33,885 nt of DNA from an uncultured Clostridia bacterium (GTDB lineage: Bacteria; Bacillota; Clostridia; Christensenellales; Aristaeellaceae). Below are positions 8,189 to 15,281 of the stretch, in pieces. Both the position numbers and the translations under genes were made by a program. The notes under the pieces are model-generated. The model saw only the letters and a list, made by a program, of their open reading frames with translations, made no database searches and was not told where the DNA came from. The stretch is taken from assembly GCA_934631985.1 (NCBI GenBank), contig CAKTYE010000023.1, forward strand, positions 1 through 33,885, read 5' to 3'. Every line of letters starts with the position of its first letter. Position 1 is the first letter of the stretch.

Positions 8189-8668
8189 TTACTTTGTCAG
8201 CTTGTTCAGGTCGATCTTTTTCAGCGCCGCCAGCATCGCAAAGCCCAGCACGTAGACTGCCACAGCCTCGCCAACGGCAACCTGCAGCATCGTCAGCGCC
8301 AGCGGCAGGCCGTAGGCAATGGAAAGCATTGCGCCGACAATGACGCCGTTTGCCAGCACGGGACACAGCGCTGCAAGCCAGCGGCGCTTGCGCAGCAGAT
8401 AGGTGCCGCAGGCCGCGACCAGCGTCGCCAGCGTGCCGAAAATAATGTCCGGCAGACCGACAGGGCTGAGCAGGTTCGACACCAGGCAACCCACCACCAG
8501 CCCCGGAATGGACTGGGGCAGCACAATGGGCAGCAGGGTCATGGCTTCCGCAATGCGGCACTGGTACTCGCCGTAGCTCAATACCGGCAAAGCCAGGGTC
8601 AGCGCGGCGTAGACGGCGGCGATCACGCCGCACAGGCAGAGGTTCTTCGTGGTCAACCATTTCTTCAT
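8189..8668 (-). CDS. queT: QueT-family queuosine-precursor transporter (ECF S component)
   Basis: 159 residues with five to six hydrophobic helices. The N-terminal pattern GVIAAVYAALTLAL followed by GEYQCRIAEAMTLLPIVLP matches the QueT family, substrate-binding S components that work with the shared energy-coupling (ECF) module to import queuosine precursors such as preQ1. No EcfA or EcfT genes lie nearby, so it must rely on a module encoded elsewhere. The ATG at 8668 follows AAGGA about 11 bases upstream. A promoter at 8719-8747 gives a leader of about 45 bases. QueT genes are often under preQ1 riboswitches; I looked for class I and II consensus in this leader and did not recognise either. 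The gene is divergent from a DUF1540 gene. Confidence 0.85.
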   Translation of the reverse strand: MKKWLTTKNLCLCGVIAAVYAALTLALPVLSYGEYQCRIAEAMTLLPIVLPQSIPGLVVGCLVSNLLSPVGLPDIIFGTLATLVAACGTYLLRKRRWLAALCPVLANGVIVGAMLSIAYGLPLALTMLQVAVGEAVAVYVLGFAMLAALKKIDLNKLTK

Positions 8669-8718
8669 TTGGGGTTCATCCTTTCATGCAAAGCGAAGTA
8701 CAGTCGCAAGCGTTTTGC

Positions 8719-8747
8719 ATCATACCATACTTTGCCCTGCATCGCAA
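8719..8747 (-). promoter_or_regulatory. Promoter for queT
   Basis: Minus strand TTGCGA (complement of 8742-8747), 17-base spacer, TATGAT (complement of 8719-8724). The short leader downstream can fold GCAAA with TTTGC around an inner CGC/GCG stem. Confidence 0.6.
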
Positions 8748-8817
8748 GCCCGCCGTCTGGACAGAATGTGTTTTGCGCCCCCACGGGCGACACTTTCTCA
8801 CAGGGAGGAATTTCATC

Positions 8818-8982
8818 ATGGCTCAGAAGAATCAGTGCATCCATTGCTCCGTGGAAAGCTGCCAGCACCATGAGACCGACGGTCTCTGCGCACTGGCGGA
8901 CATCAAGGTTGCCCCGCGGCACAACTGCTGCGACGGAAAGTGCGACGAAAGCGAATGCGCCAGCTATAAGGCTCGCTGGTAA
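8818..8982 (+). CDS. DUF1540 Cys-rich small protein
   Basis: 54 residues with eight cysteines (CIHCSVESC near the N-terminus, then NCCDGKCDESEC near the C-terminus), the pattern of DUF1540, a small family common in sporulating Firmicutes. The cysteines probably bind a metal. Function is not established. The ATG at 8818 has an excellent AGGGAGGA site 8-9 bases upstream; the reading frame continues open far upstream but without a start site. It precedes the germinant receptor operon, separated by a strong hairpin, so it may be part of the sporulation-associated neighbourhood, but this is only positional. Confidence 0.85.
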   Translation: MAQKNQCIHCSVESCQHHETDGLCALADIKVAPRHNCCDGKCDESECASYKARW

Positions 8983-8990
8983 AAAGAACG

Positions 8991-9028
8991 GCGGGGGAGG
9001 TCTTTCCGCAGGGAAGGACCCCTCCCGC
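8991..9028 (+). terminator. Long GC-rich hairpin between DUF1540 and the ger operon
   Basis: 17-bp stem (8991-9007 with 9012-9028) including two G-U pairs and one A-C mismatch, 4-base loop, followed by ACATTTCT. It is probably a terminator for the DUF1540 transcript, though the U-run is poor. It could alternatively reduce read-through into the germination operon. Confidence 0.6.
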
Positions 9029-9057
9029 ACATTTCTGCTATCCAAAGAGGTGATCGC

Positions 9058-10542
9058 ATGCTGTCTCCCATCACCGCCACCCTGGCCCAATCCCTGGATA
9101 CGCTGGAAAAGCGCCTGTATCGCACGGTCAATAAGGACATGAACCGTCGGCTGCTGCGGCTGTTTGGTCGCGACGCGGCTGTTTTTTTCGTGGACGGCAT
9201 GTGCTCCGGGGAATACCTGCAACGCTTTCTGCTGCTGCCTGCCCAGCAGGCGGCGGAGCAGCCGGCAGACCGCCCGCTGGAGGCGGCGATCCCATTGCTG
9301 CTGCCCGTGCCGGAGGTGGAAACGGTGCGGGACTTCGAGGCGCTTATCGACGGGCTGATGGACGGCAAGGCTGTACTGCTGGCGGACGGCATGGCGGCGG
9401 CGCTGTGCATTGACATTCGAGCCTATGTGCGCCGCAGCGTTTCCACCCCGCTGAACGAGAACGTGGTGCTGGGTCCCCATGAGGGCTTCAACGAATCCCT
9501 TCGGGATAACATTACCCTGCTGCGCCGCATTTTCCATACCCCGGCGCTGATCGGCGAAATGACCACCGTGGGGCAGGAAAGCCCCGTCAACCTGTGCGTG
9601 ATGTATCTGCAAAACGCCGTGTCGCAGGTGAGCCTGGAACGGGTGAGGGCACGGCTGCAGGGGCTGAGCTGCGATCATCTGCTGAGCATTGGCGCATTGG
9701 AGCAGCTTCTGGAGGATCATCCCTTTGCGCTGATCCCGCAGTGCCTGCTGACCGAGCGCCCGGATCGTGCCGCGTCCTTCCTTTCTGAGGGACAGATCGT
9801 GCTGCTGATGGACGGCGCACCCCAGGCGCTGGTGATGCCCATCAATTTTCTGCACGCCTTTCATACCTCCGAGGATACATCCCTGCGCTGGCCCTACGGC
9901 TCCTTTCTGCGGCTGATCCGCCTGTCCGGGGCGCTTTTGACGCTGCTGCTTCCGGCGCTTTTTGTGGCGCTGGTGCTGTTTCACCCGGCGACGCTGCCGG
10001 TGGCGCTGCTGACCTCCATTTTGGAAAGTCAGGCGGCGGTGCCGCTGTCCATCCCTGTGGAGACCTTCATGATGCTGGTCATGTTCAACCTCATCAATGA
10101 AGCGGGAACGCGGGTCCCCGGGGTGGTGGGAACGTCGCTGGGGACGGTCAGCGGGCTGATCCTCGGGCAGGCGGCGGTGGAGGCACGGCTCATCCATCCG
10201 CTGCTGATCATCGTGGTGGCTGCCAGCAGCCTGGGCAGCTATGCCCTGCCGGACTATGAGCTGTCCCTGGCCTTTCGCATCGGGCAATTGCTGTTTCTGG
10301 CGGCGGGGTGCGTGGCGGGGCTGTACGGCATGGCGGTGCTGGCGCTGGTGATGCTGTGCCGCCTGTGTGCGCTGACCAGCCTGGGCGCACCCTATCTTGC
10401 ACCTCTTGCGCCGGGCAGGCCGCATAACCCCGATCTGCTGCTGCGTCTGCCCTTATGGCGGCAGCGGCTTCGGGCTTATTTGGCGAACCCCGCCGCCATG
10501 CTGCGGGTGCGCGGCCCCATGCGGAGGTGGAGCCGCCGATGA
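9058..10542 (+). CDS. Spore germination protein, GerA family (A subunit)
   Basis: 494 residues, the usual length for GerAA/GerKA. These are A subunits of nutrient germinant receptors in the spore inner membrane. An N-terminal soluble part (1 to about 280) contains FVDGMCSGEYLQRFLL and the family-typical NVVLGPHEGFNESLRDNITL region; about five membrane helices follow from residue 285, with the hallmark NEAGTRVPGVVGTSLGTVSG and SSLGSYALPDYELS segments. The ATG at 9058 follows AGAGGTG. The stop overlaps the next ATG (ATGA), showing tight coupling to a permease-like B subunit and a lipoprotein C subunit. In spore formers these operons are transcribed in the forespore by sigma-G; I could not identify a sigma-G promoter with confidence. 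Confidence 0.95.
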   Translation: MLSPITATLAQSLDTLEKRLYRTVNKDMNRRLLRLFGRDAAVFFVDGMCSGEYLQRFLLLPAQQAAEQPADRPLEAAIPLLLPVPEVETVRDFEALIDGLMDGKAVLLADGMAAALCIDIRAYVRRSVSTPLNENVVLGPHEGFNESLRDNITLLRRIFHTPALIGEMTTVGQESPVNLCVMYLQNAVSQVSLERVRARLQGLSCDHLLSIGALEQLLEDHPFALIPQCLLTERPDRAASFLSEGQIVLLMDGAPQALVMPINFLHAFHTSEDTSLRWPYGSFLRLIRLSGALLTLLLPALFVALVLFHPATLPVALLTSILESQAAVPLSIPVETFMMLVMFNLINEAGTRVPGVVGTSLGTVSGLILGQAAVEARLIHPLLIIVVAASSLGSYALPDYELSLAFRIGQLLFLAAGCVAGLYGMAVLALVMLCRLCALTSLGAPYLAPLAPGRPHNPDLLLRLPLWRQRLRAYLANPAAMLRVRGPMRRWSRR

Positions 10543-11645
10543 AAGCGCCCACCCTTCAAGCGCATACGGCGGTGCAGAATACGCAGGCCGAGCTGGAGCA
10601 GCGCCGGGAAGCTGAACGCCGCTGCCTGCTGTGCGAACTGCGGCTGTATTTCTTCATGACGGCGCTGAGCCAGGCGGTGACGGTGCTGCTGGCCCAGACG
10701 GGAGCAGCTGCTCCCGGGGTGCTGCTGCTATGCCTGCTGCCCGGAGCGCTGCTGGCCGGGCTGGCGGCGCTGTGCAAGCGTCTGACCCATGCGCCTACCC
10801 TGACGGAGGCCTTTCGGGTGGGGCTGCATCCTGTGGCGGCGCGGTGCTGGCAGGCGGTGCTGGCCCTGCTGCTGCTGTGGCAGGGGGAAAGCATCCTGAC
10901 GGATATGGTGTGCCTGTTTACCGAGGGGGTGGCGACCAACGCTGCGCCCCTGGGCATGGCGGCAGTGACGCTGGCAGCGGCGCTGGCCTGCTCGCAGGCG
11001 GGCGGGCTGGCACGGTGTACCTGGCTGCTGCGTCTGCCGCTGCTGGCGGTGACGGTGCTGCTGGGGGCGGATCTTGTCAGCAAGGGACGGCTCGACCATT
11101 TTCTGCCCTGGGAGGGCGGCGGACTGGCGGTGAATCTGCACCTGCTGCGCATTCAAAGCGCGTTGGGCTGGCCCATGCTGCTTTTTGCTGATCTGCCCCC
11201 GCGCAGCAGCCATGCCCGGCGGGACGCAGGCCCCGTGCCGCCCGCTGTGCTGCTGCTGGTGCTGACGCTGGCGGCGGTGTTTGCCCTGCCGACAGAATTG
11301 GCGCTGACAGCCCGCAATCTGGCGGACGCAATGCTGCTGCCCATCGTGTTTCTCACGCCTACCAATCGGTTGCTTGCCCTGACCGGGTGGATGGTGGGGC
11401 TGCTGCTGGCGCTGGCGATCTCCCTGCGGCGGTGCGGGGAGCAACTGCATGCGCTGACGCAGCTTCGCCCAACGTGGACGCTGGAAGGCGGCGCAGCCTT
11501 GGCGCTGCTGCTGCCGCACCTTGCGGGGACGCAGACCCTGCGCAGCGTACTGAAGCTGATCCAGCCCTTTTTGCTGCTGCCGGGGGCGGTGCTGCTGCTG
11601 GCCCTGACGGTGGGGGCGCTGTGTAGAAGGAGGCGGCGCACATGA
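10539..11645 (+). CDS. Spore germination permease-like protein (GerAB position)
   Basis: 368 residues, highly hydrophobic, about ten membrane helices. It sits between clear A and C subunits and has the size of GerAB/GerKB proteins, the amino acid permease-like B subunits that sense germinants. The sequence itself is divergent: long Leu/Ala-rich runs and few motifs I can match, so the call rests on topology and context. The N-terminus carries a charged stretch (about 5-35, NTQAELEQRREAERRC) before the first helix. The ATG at 10539 overlaps the gerA stop by four bases and has GGAGGTGGAG upstream; the frame is open farther back to 10455 inside gerA but without a start signal. It ends overlapping the next ATG. 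Confidence 0.85.
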   Translation: MKAPTLQAHTAVQNTQAELEQRREAERRCLLCELRLYFFMTALSQAVTVLLAQTGAAAPGVLLLCLLPGALLAGLAALCKRLTHAPTLTEAFRVGLHPVAARCWQAVLALLLLWQGESILTDMVCLFTEGVATNAAPLGMAAVTLAAALACSQAGGLARCTWLLRLPLLAVTVLLGADLVSKGRLDHFLPWEGGGLAVNLHLLRIQSALGWPMLLFADLPPRSSHARRDAGPVPPAVLLLVLTLAAVFALPTELALTARNLADAMLLPIVFLTPTNRLLALTGWMVGLLLALAISLRRCGEQLHALTQLRPTWTLEGGAALALLLPHLAGTQTLRSVLKLIQPFLLLPGAVLLLALTVGALCRRRRRT

Positions 11646-12691
11646 AACGACTGCTGACGCTTTTTCTGTGCGCGGCGCTGCTGACGGGCTGCACGGCCCT
11701 GCCGGGGGAGGAACGCTCCTTTGCGCTGTGCCTGGGCATCCATGCGGCGGGGGCTTCCGTGGAGGCCACCGTGCTGCTGCCAAATTATAAGGGGGACAAC
11801 GAGTACCTGCCCCTCTCCGCAAGGGGTAAGAACCTGAGCGAAGCGCTCATTGCGCTTTCCGCCGTGTGTCCCAGCCGGCTGAGCTTTGGGCAATTGCGGC
11901 TGCTGCTTTTTTCGGAGGAGACGGCGGCTGACGCGGATTTTCCCTTTCTGCTGGGGGAGGTAGCAGCTATCTCGGGCATGCGGCTGAACGTCATGACGCT
12001 GGTCACCCGGGACGACATGCAGGAGCTGATGACCGCCCTGCGCCCGCAAAGCGGCGTTCGGCTGAGCAAGTATCTGGACACACTGCTTCGCGCCCAGGTC
12101 GAGATGGGCTTTCTGCCTGGGACCACCCTGTCAGAGCTGCGGCGCATGGGGCAGCGGCAAAGCCCCGCGCTGGGCTGTGCGGCACTGCGGGAGGAGGACA
12201 TGCCTGAGGATGGCCTGGACGGAGAAATTGCCCACCTGCCTGCCGGGAACGAGGGGGAGGTTCACTTCGGCGGCTGCGTGCTGCTGGGGCAGGACGGGCG
12301 GATGCAGGGCAGACTGTCCCTGCGGGAAACACAATTGCTGACCATGCTGCTGGGCCGCACAAAGGACTTGGCGCTTGCCTGGCCTGACGCAGTGGCAACG
12401 CTGCATGTGCGCGGCGTTCGCGCACGGCTGGAAAGCAACAGCCTGAAGCTGCATGTGACGGCCCGGATCATGACGGCGCAGGGCGCACCCGCGCAGTTGA
12501 CAGCCTATTTGGAGCAGGATCTGCTTGATCTTGCGGCGCGGCTGAATGCGTCGGGATGTGATGCGCTGGGGCTGAAGCGGCAGGAGCTGTGGCAGCATCC
12601 GCGCAGTGCGGACTTTGACGGCGCAGCCTGGGCGGAAGTACTGCACGGCTTGCAGGTGCAGGCGGAGGTGGAGCTGCTGCCGCAGGCATAA
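11642..12691 (+). CDS. Ger(x)C-family germination lipoprotein (C subunit)
   Basis: 349 residues. A lipoprotein signal peptide (KRLLTLFLCAALLTGC) places the lipidated cysteine at residue 17, as in GerAC/GerKC subunits that sit on the outer face of the spore inner membrane. The first domain (about 20-180) has the expected order: a PNYKGDNEYLPLSARG region, then FGQLRLLLFSEE and the LVTRDDMQELM segment. The C-terminal domain (about 200-345) contains VHFGGCVLLGQDGRMQG and a terminal VQAEVELL strand. Slightly shorter than many C subunits (about 370-400). It overlaps the upstream gene by ATGA and ends the operon, followed by a hairpin at 12713-12732. Confidence 0.9.
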   Translation: MKRLLTLFLCAALLTGCTALPGEERSFALCLGIHAAGASVEATVLLPNYKGDNEYLPLSARGKNLSEALIALSAVCPSRLSFGQLRLLLFSEETAADADFPFLLGEVAAISGMRLNVMTLVTRDDMQELMTALRPQSGVRLSKYLDTLLRAQVEMGFLPGTTLSELRRMGQRQSPALGCAALREEDMPEDGLDGEIAHLPAGNEGEVHFGGCVLLGQDGRMQGRLSLRETQLLTMLLGRTKDLALAWPDAVATLHVRGVRARLESNSLKLHVTARIMTAQGAPAQLTAYLEQDLLDLAARLNASGCDALGLKRQELWQHPRSADFDGAAWAEVLHGLQVQAEVELLPQA

Positions 12692-12712
12692 GCACGCTGT
12701 ACAGCCATGTTG

Positions 12713-12745
12713 CCGTCTGCAGTTGCAGACGGGACGGTTTTCGTT
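12713..12745 (+). terminator. Terminator of the germination operon
   Basis: 9-bp stem CCGTCTGCA (12713-12721) / TGCAGACGG (12724-12732) with a 2-base centre, followed by GACGGTTTTCGTTT. Moderate U-run. Confidence 0.65.
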
Positions 12746-12773
12746 TGCCCTTCCTGTCGAAATATGCTATACT
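12745..12773 (+). promoter_or_regulatory. Extended -10 promoter for the polyphosphate kinase gene
   Basis: TTGCCC (12745-12750), 17-base spacer, TATACT (12768-12773) preceded by TGC (extended -10). The 15 bases ATATGCTATACTGAA recur exactly in the murG promoter. Confidence 0.75.
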
Positions 12774-12803
12774 GAAGAAAATCACGCAAAGGAGCCAATC
12801 TTC

Positions 12804-13667
12804 ATGTCAGTGAAGGCTTATGTATTTGACGGTACCCGGCGCTTGCGTCTGAAGGACGAGCCGACGGGCGCGGGCGCATTGAAGCAGCAGAAGGAAGAAC
12901 TGAAAGCGTGCACGGCGCAGAATCTTCAGGAGGCTGCGGAGCTTCAGGAAAAGCTCTATGCCGCTGGGCAGGAGGGGTTGATCATCGCCATTCAGGCCCG
13001 GGATGCGGCGGGAAAGGACAGCCTTATCAAGCATGTCTTTTCCGCGCTGAATCCCCAGGCGCTGGAGGTGCATGCCTTCAAGTCGCCCAATGCTGCCGAG
13101 TTGAGCCACGATTATTTATGGCGGGTAGAGCAGGTCTTGCCGCCCCGGGGCAAAATTGGTGTGCTGAACCGTTCACACTATGAGGATGTGTTGATCGTGC
13201 GGGTGCATCATTTGGAAAAGACCTACAAGCTGGCCCCGCGCTGCCTGACGGGGGATTTTTTTGAGCGGCGCTATCGGCAGCTGCGGCATTATGAGGAATA
13301 TCTCTACGAGAACGGCTATCGCATGGTGAAGCTGTTTCTGAACGTATCCCGGGAGGAGCAGAAGAAGCGCTTTCTCGACCGCATTGAGCGGGAGGACAAG
13401 CACTGGAAGCTTTCCACGGCAGACATGAAGGAGCGGGCGCTCTGGGCCGAGTATGACGAAGCCTACGAGGCCTGCATCAACGCGACGGCGACCGACTATG
13501 CGCCCTGGTATGTGCTGCCCGCCGATAACAAGTGGTATACCCGCTATCTCGTCAGCGAAATTCTGCTTTCCGTCCTGCGCGACATGGCTCCCGAGTTTCC
13601 GCCCCTTCCGCCCGCCGAGTCCGCGCTCATCCCCAGCGTCAAGATGGAGCTGGAACGGGGGAAGTAA
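12804..13667 (+). CDS. Polyphosphate kinase 2 family (polyP:nucleotide phosphotransferase)
   Basis: 287 residues of the PPK2 family, which moves phosphate between polyphosphate and nucleotides (ADP or AMP to ATP or related reactions) in the cytosol. The P-loop reads ARDAAGKDS (65-73; Lys71), and the Walker B-like segment is NRSHYEDVL (122-130). The family lid region follows with ERRYRQLRHYEEYL and KKRFLDRIEREDKHWKLS. The NRSHYED form is like the subfamily often annotated as PPK2-related phosphotransferase and is about the normal length. The ATG at 12804 follows AAAGGAG. It has its own extended -10 promoter and stands upstream of a glycerophosphodiester phosphodiesterase gene. Which PPK2 class it belongs to, and thus whether AMP or ADP is preferred, cannot be settled by eye. 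Confidence 0.9.
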   Translation: MSVKAYVFDGTRRLRLKDEPTGAGALKQQKEELKACTAQNLQEAAELQEKLYAAGQEGLIIAIQARDAAGKDSLIKHVFSALNPQALEVHAFKSPNAAELSHDYLWRVEQVLPPRGKIGVLNRSHYEDVLIVRVHHLEKTYKLAPRCLTGDFFERRYRQLRHYEEYLYENGYRMVKLFLNVSREEQKKRFLDRIEREDKHWKLSTADMKERALWAEYDEAYEACINATATDYAPWYVLPADNKWYTRYLVSEILLSVLRDMAPEFPPLPPAESALIPSVKMELERGK

Positions 13668-13675
13668 GAGACGCC

Positions 13676-13709
13676 GGGGAGGCTGCTTCTGTGCCAGAAG
13701 CGCCTCCCC
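13676..13709 (+). terminator. Strong hairpin after ppk2
   Basis: 15-bp stem with one bulged T: GGGGAGGC-T-GCTTCTG (13676-13691) pairs with CAGAAGCGCCTCCCC (13695-13709). No U-run follows, so it is more likely a 3'-end stabilising stem or a partial terminator before the next gene. Confidence 0.5.
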
Positions 13710-13808
13710 CAGGCCCCCTTCCGAAGACCATGTGAAATTTTACTTGCAACAAGGGTCTGTTTGACGGATGGGGGAGATAAACAGAGGATGAAAGTGGAGG
13801 GAAGATGA

Positions 13809-14630
13809 ATGGCCTGGTATGTGGTTGTGCTGATCGTGCTGGCGGCGCTGGCCCTGCTGTATGTGCTGCTGGCGCTCCCGCGCCTGCCCCGGCGAGCGCT
13901 GGACAAGCTGGCGGGGCATGATTATGCGCATCGGGGGTTATGGAACAGTGAGCGCCCCGAAAACAGTCTGCCTGCGTTCTGTGCGGCGGTCGAGACAGGC
14001 TTCGGCATAGAGCTGGATGTGCATCTCACCACGGACAATGTGCTGGTGGTGTTCCACGATGATACGTTGGATCGCATGTGCGGCGTGAGCGGGCGGCCCG
14101 AAAACTGTTCGCTGGCGCAGCTTCGTCAACTTCGTCTGAACGGCACGGACGAGACGATCCCCACCTTTGACGAGGTGCTTGACGTGGTGGGCGGCAGGGT
14201 GCCGCTCATTGTGGAGATCAAGGCAGATAAGCGCCTGAACGAGCTGTGCGCTCACACCTGGCAGCGTTTGCAGGCTTATGACGGCCCCTTCTGTGTGGAG
14301 AGCTTTCATCCGCTGGCGGTGCGCTGGTTCCGCAAGCATGCGCCGCAGGTCATTCGTGGACAGCTGGCCTACGGCTTGGGCTTCCGCCGCCGGGAGGGCA
14401 AGAAAATCACGGTGCTGGATGTGTTTCTGGCCTCGCTGATGGGCAATGTGTTCGGTCGTCCGGACTTCATCGCTTATGACGAAGGCTCTGACCAGAACCT
14501 GCCCATGGGGCTGATGCGCCGCCTGCGTCCGACACTGGTGGCATGGACGGTTCGCAGCCCCGAACGCATGGCACAGCTGCGCGCTTCCTACGACCTGCAA
14601 ATATTTGAGGGCTTTTTGCCGAAGCGTTGA
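13809..14630 (+). CDS. Membrane-anchored glycerophosphodiester phosphodiesterase
   Basis: 273 residues. One N-terminal membrane helix (about 3-25) anchors a GDPD domain expected to hydrolyse glycerophosphodiesters to glycerol-3-phosphate and an alcohol. The active-site pattern is intact: His41-Arg42-Gly43, Glu51-Asn52 (ERPENS), Glu68/Asp70 (ELDVH), His83 (FHDDTLDR), Glu at VEIK near 139 and the WTV element near the C-terminus. The helix suggests the enzyme faces either the outer surface or the membrane, handling lipid or teichoic acid fragments. ATG at 13809 has GGAGG 8 bases upstream. No own promoter seen, so it is probably read through from the polyphosphate kinase gene. Its stop overlaps the -35 box of the greA promoter. 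Confidence 0.92.
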   Translation: MAWYVVVLIVLAALALLYVLLALPRLPRRALDKLAGHDYAHRGLWNSERPENSLPAFCAAVETGFGIELDVHLTTDNVLVVFHDDTLDRMCGVSGRPENCSLAQLRQLRLNGTDETIPTFDEVLDVVGGRVPLIVEIKADKRLNELCAHTWQRLQAYDGPFCVESFHPLAVRWFRKHAPQVIRGQLAYGLGFRRREGKKITVLDVFLASLMGNVFGRPDFIAYDEGSDQNLPMGLMRRLRPTLVAWTVRSPERMAQLRASYDLQIFEGFLPKR

Positions 14631-14655
14631 CAAGCGCCCGCAAATCCAGTATAAT
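14627..14655 (+). promoter_or_regulatory. Perfect consensus sigma-A promoter for greA-lysS
   Basis: TTGACA (14627-14632), 17-base spacer, TATAAT (14650-14655): matches consensus at every position. Its -35 overlaps the stop codon of the upstream gene. The expected start is about 14662. Confidence 0.9.
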
Positions 14656-14683
14656 TCCATGCTGTCAAGGTTTTTGCATGCCG

Positions 14684-14730
14684 AGATGCACCAACCGGTC
14701 GCGTGACCATGGTAGGTGCATCTTTCTATT
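14684..14730 (+). promoter_or_regulatory. Terminator-like hairpin in the greA leader
   Basis: AGATGCACC (14684-14692) pairs with GGTGCATCT (14715-14723). Inside, ACC (14694-14696) pairs with GGT (14711-14713) and GGTC (14697-14700) with GACC (14705-14708), closing a GCGT tetraloop. Together this is about 16 bp with a single A-A mismatch and an AT bulge. U-rich TTCTATT follows. It lies about 20 bases after the expected start and about 35 before greA, so it can attenuate transcription or yield a short RNA. Confidence 0.65.
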
Positions 14731-14757
14731 AGTCCCGCATGAAAGGAGTCTTTACCC

Positions 14758-15237
14758 ATGGCTGAAAATCAAAAGACCGTGCTGACCGAGGAAGGTATGA
14801 AAAAGCTGGAGGCCCAGCTGGATTATCTGATCTCCGTCCGCCGCAACGAGGTTTCTGAGCAGATCGCCATTGCCCGCGGCTTTGGCGACCTGAGTGAAAA
14901 TGCTGAATATGACGAGGCGAAGAAGGAACAGGCCAAGGTGGAGGAGGAAATCGTCCGCCTGACCAACACCATCCGCACTGCCGTTGTGGTGGCGGAAAGC
15001 GAGATCTCCACCGAGAAGGTCTCTGTCGGCACCACCGTCCGCGTGAAGGACGTGGACACGGGCGATGAGGACGAATACGCCATTGTGGGCGCGAACGAGT
15101 CCGACCCTTATGAAAACAAGATTTCCAATGAAAGCCCCGTGGGCGCGGGTCTGCTGGGTGCGAAGAAGGGTCAGATCGTCACCATCGAGATCCCCGCGGG
15201 CGAGCTACACTACGAGGTGCTTGAGATCAAGCGGTAA
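14758..15237 (+). CDS. greA: Transcription elongation factor GreA
   Basis: 159 residues, the standard GreA length. GreA enters the RNA polymerase secondary channel and stimulates cleavage of backtracked transcripts. The N-terminal coiled coil (about 8-78) includes the tip acidic residues in GFGDLSENAEYDEAKKEQ and the helix AKVEEEIVRLTNTI; the C-terminal FKBP-like domain follows (VSVGTTVRVKDVDTGDEDEY, then ISNESPVGAGLLGAKKGQIV). ATG at 14758 with AAAGGAG about 9 bases upstream. It precedes lysS by 44 bp, an order common in Firmicutes. Expression is driven by a perfect promoter with a hairpin in the leader. Confidence 0.98.
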   Translation: MAENQKTVLTEEGMKKLEAQLDYLISVRRNEVSEQIAIARGFGDLSENAEYDEAKKEQAKVEEEIVRLTNTIRTAVVVAESEISTEKVSVGTTVRVKDVDTGDEDEYAIVGANESDPYENKISNESPVGAGLLGAKKGQIVTIEIPAGELHYEVLEIKR

Positions 15238-15281
15238 CGCGCTGCATTCCCGCCGATTGTTCAAAAGAAAGGAACGTCTAC

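Noticed and set aside
8665..8750. preQ1 riboswitch before queT
   Set aside because: Class I and class II consensus blocks could not be found by eye; kept as a finding on absence instead.
8665..10425. 586-codon minus-strand frame opposite the germination A-subunit gene
   Set aside because: Gln/Arg/His-rich shadow; it also runs through the queT promoter and the DUF1540 gene.
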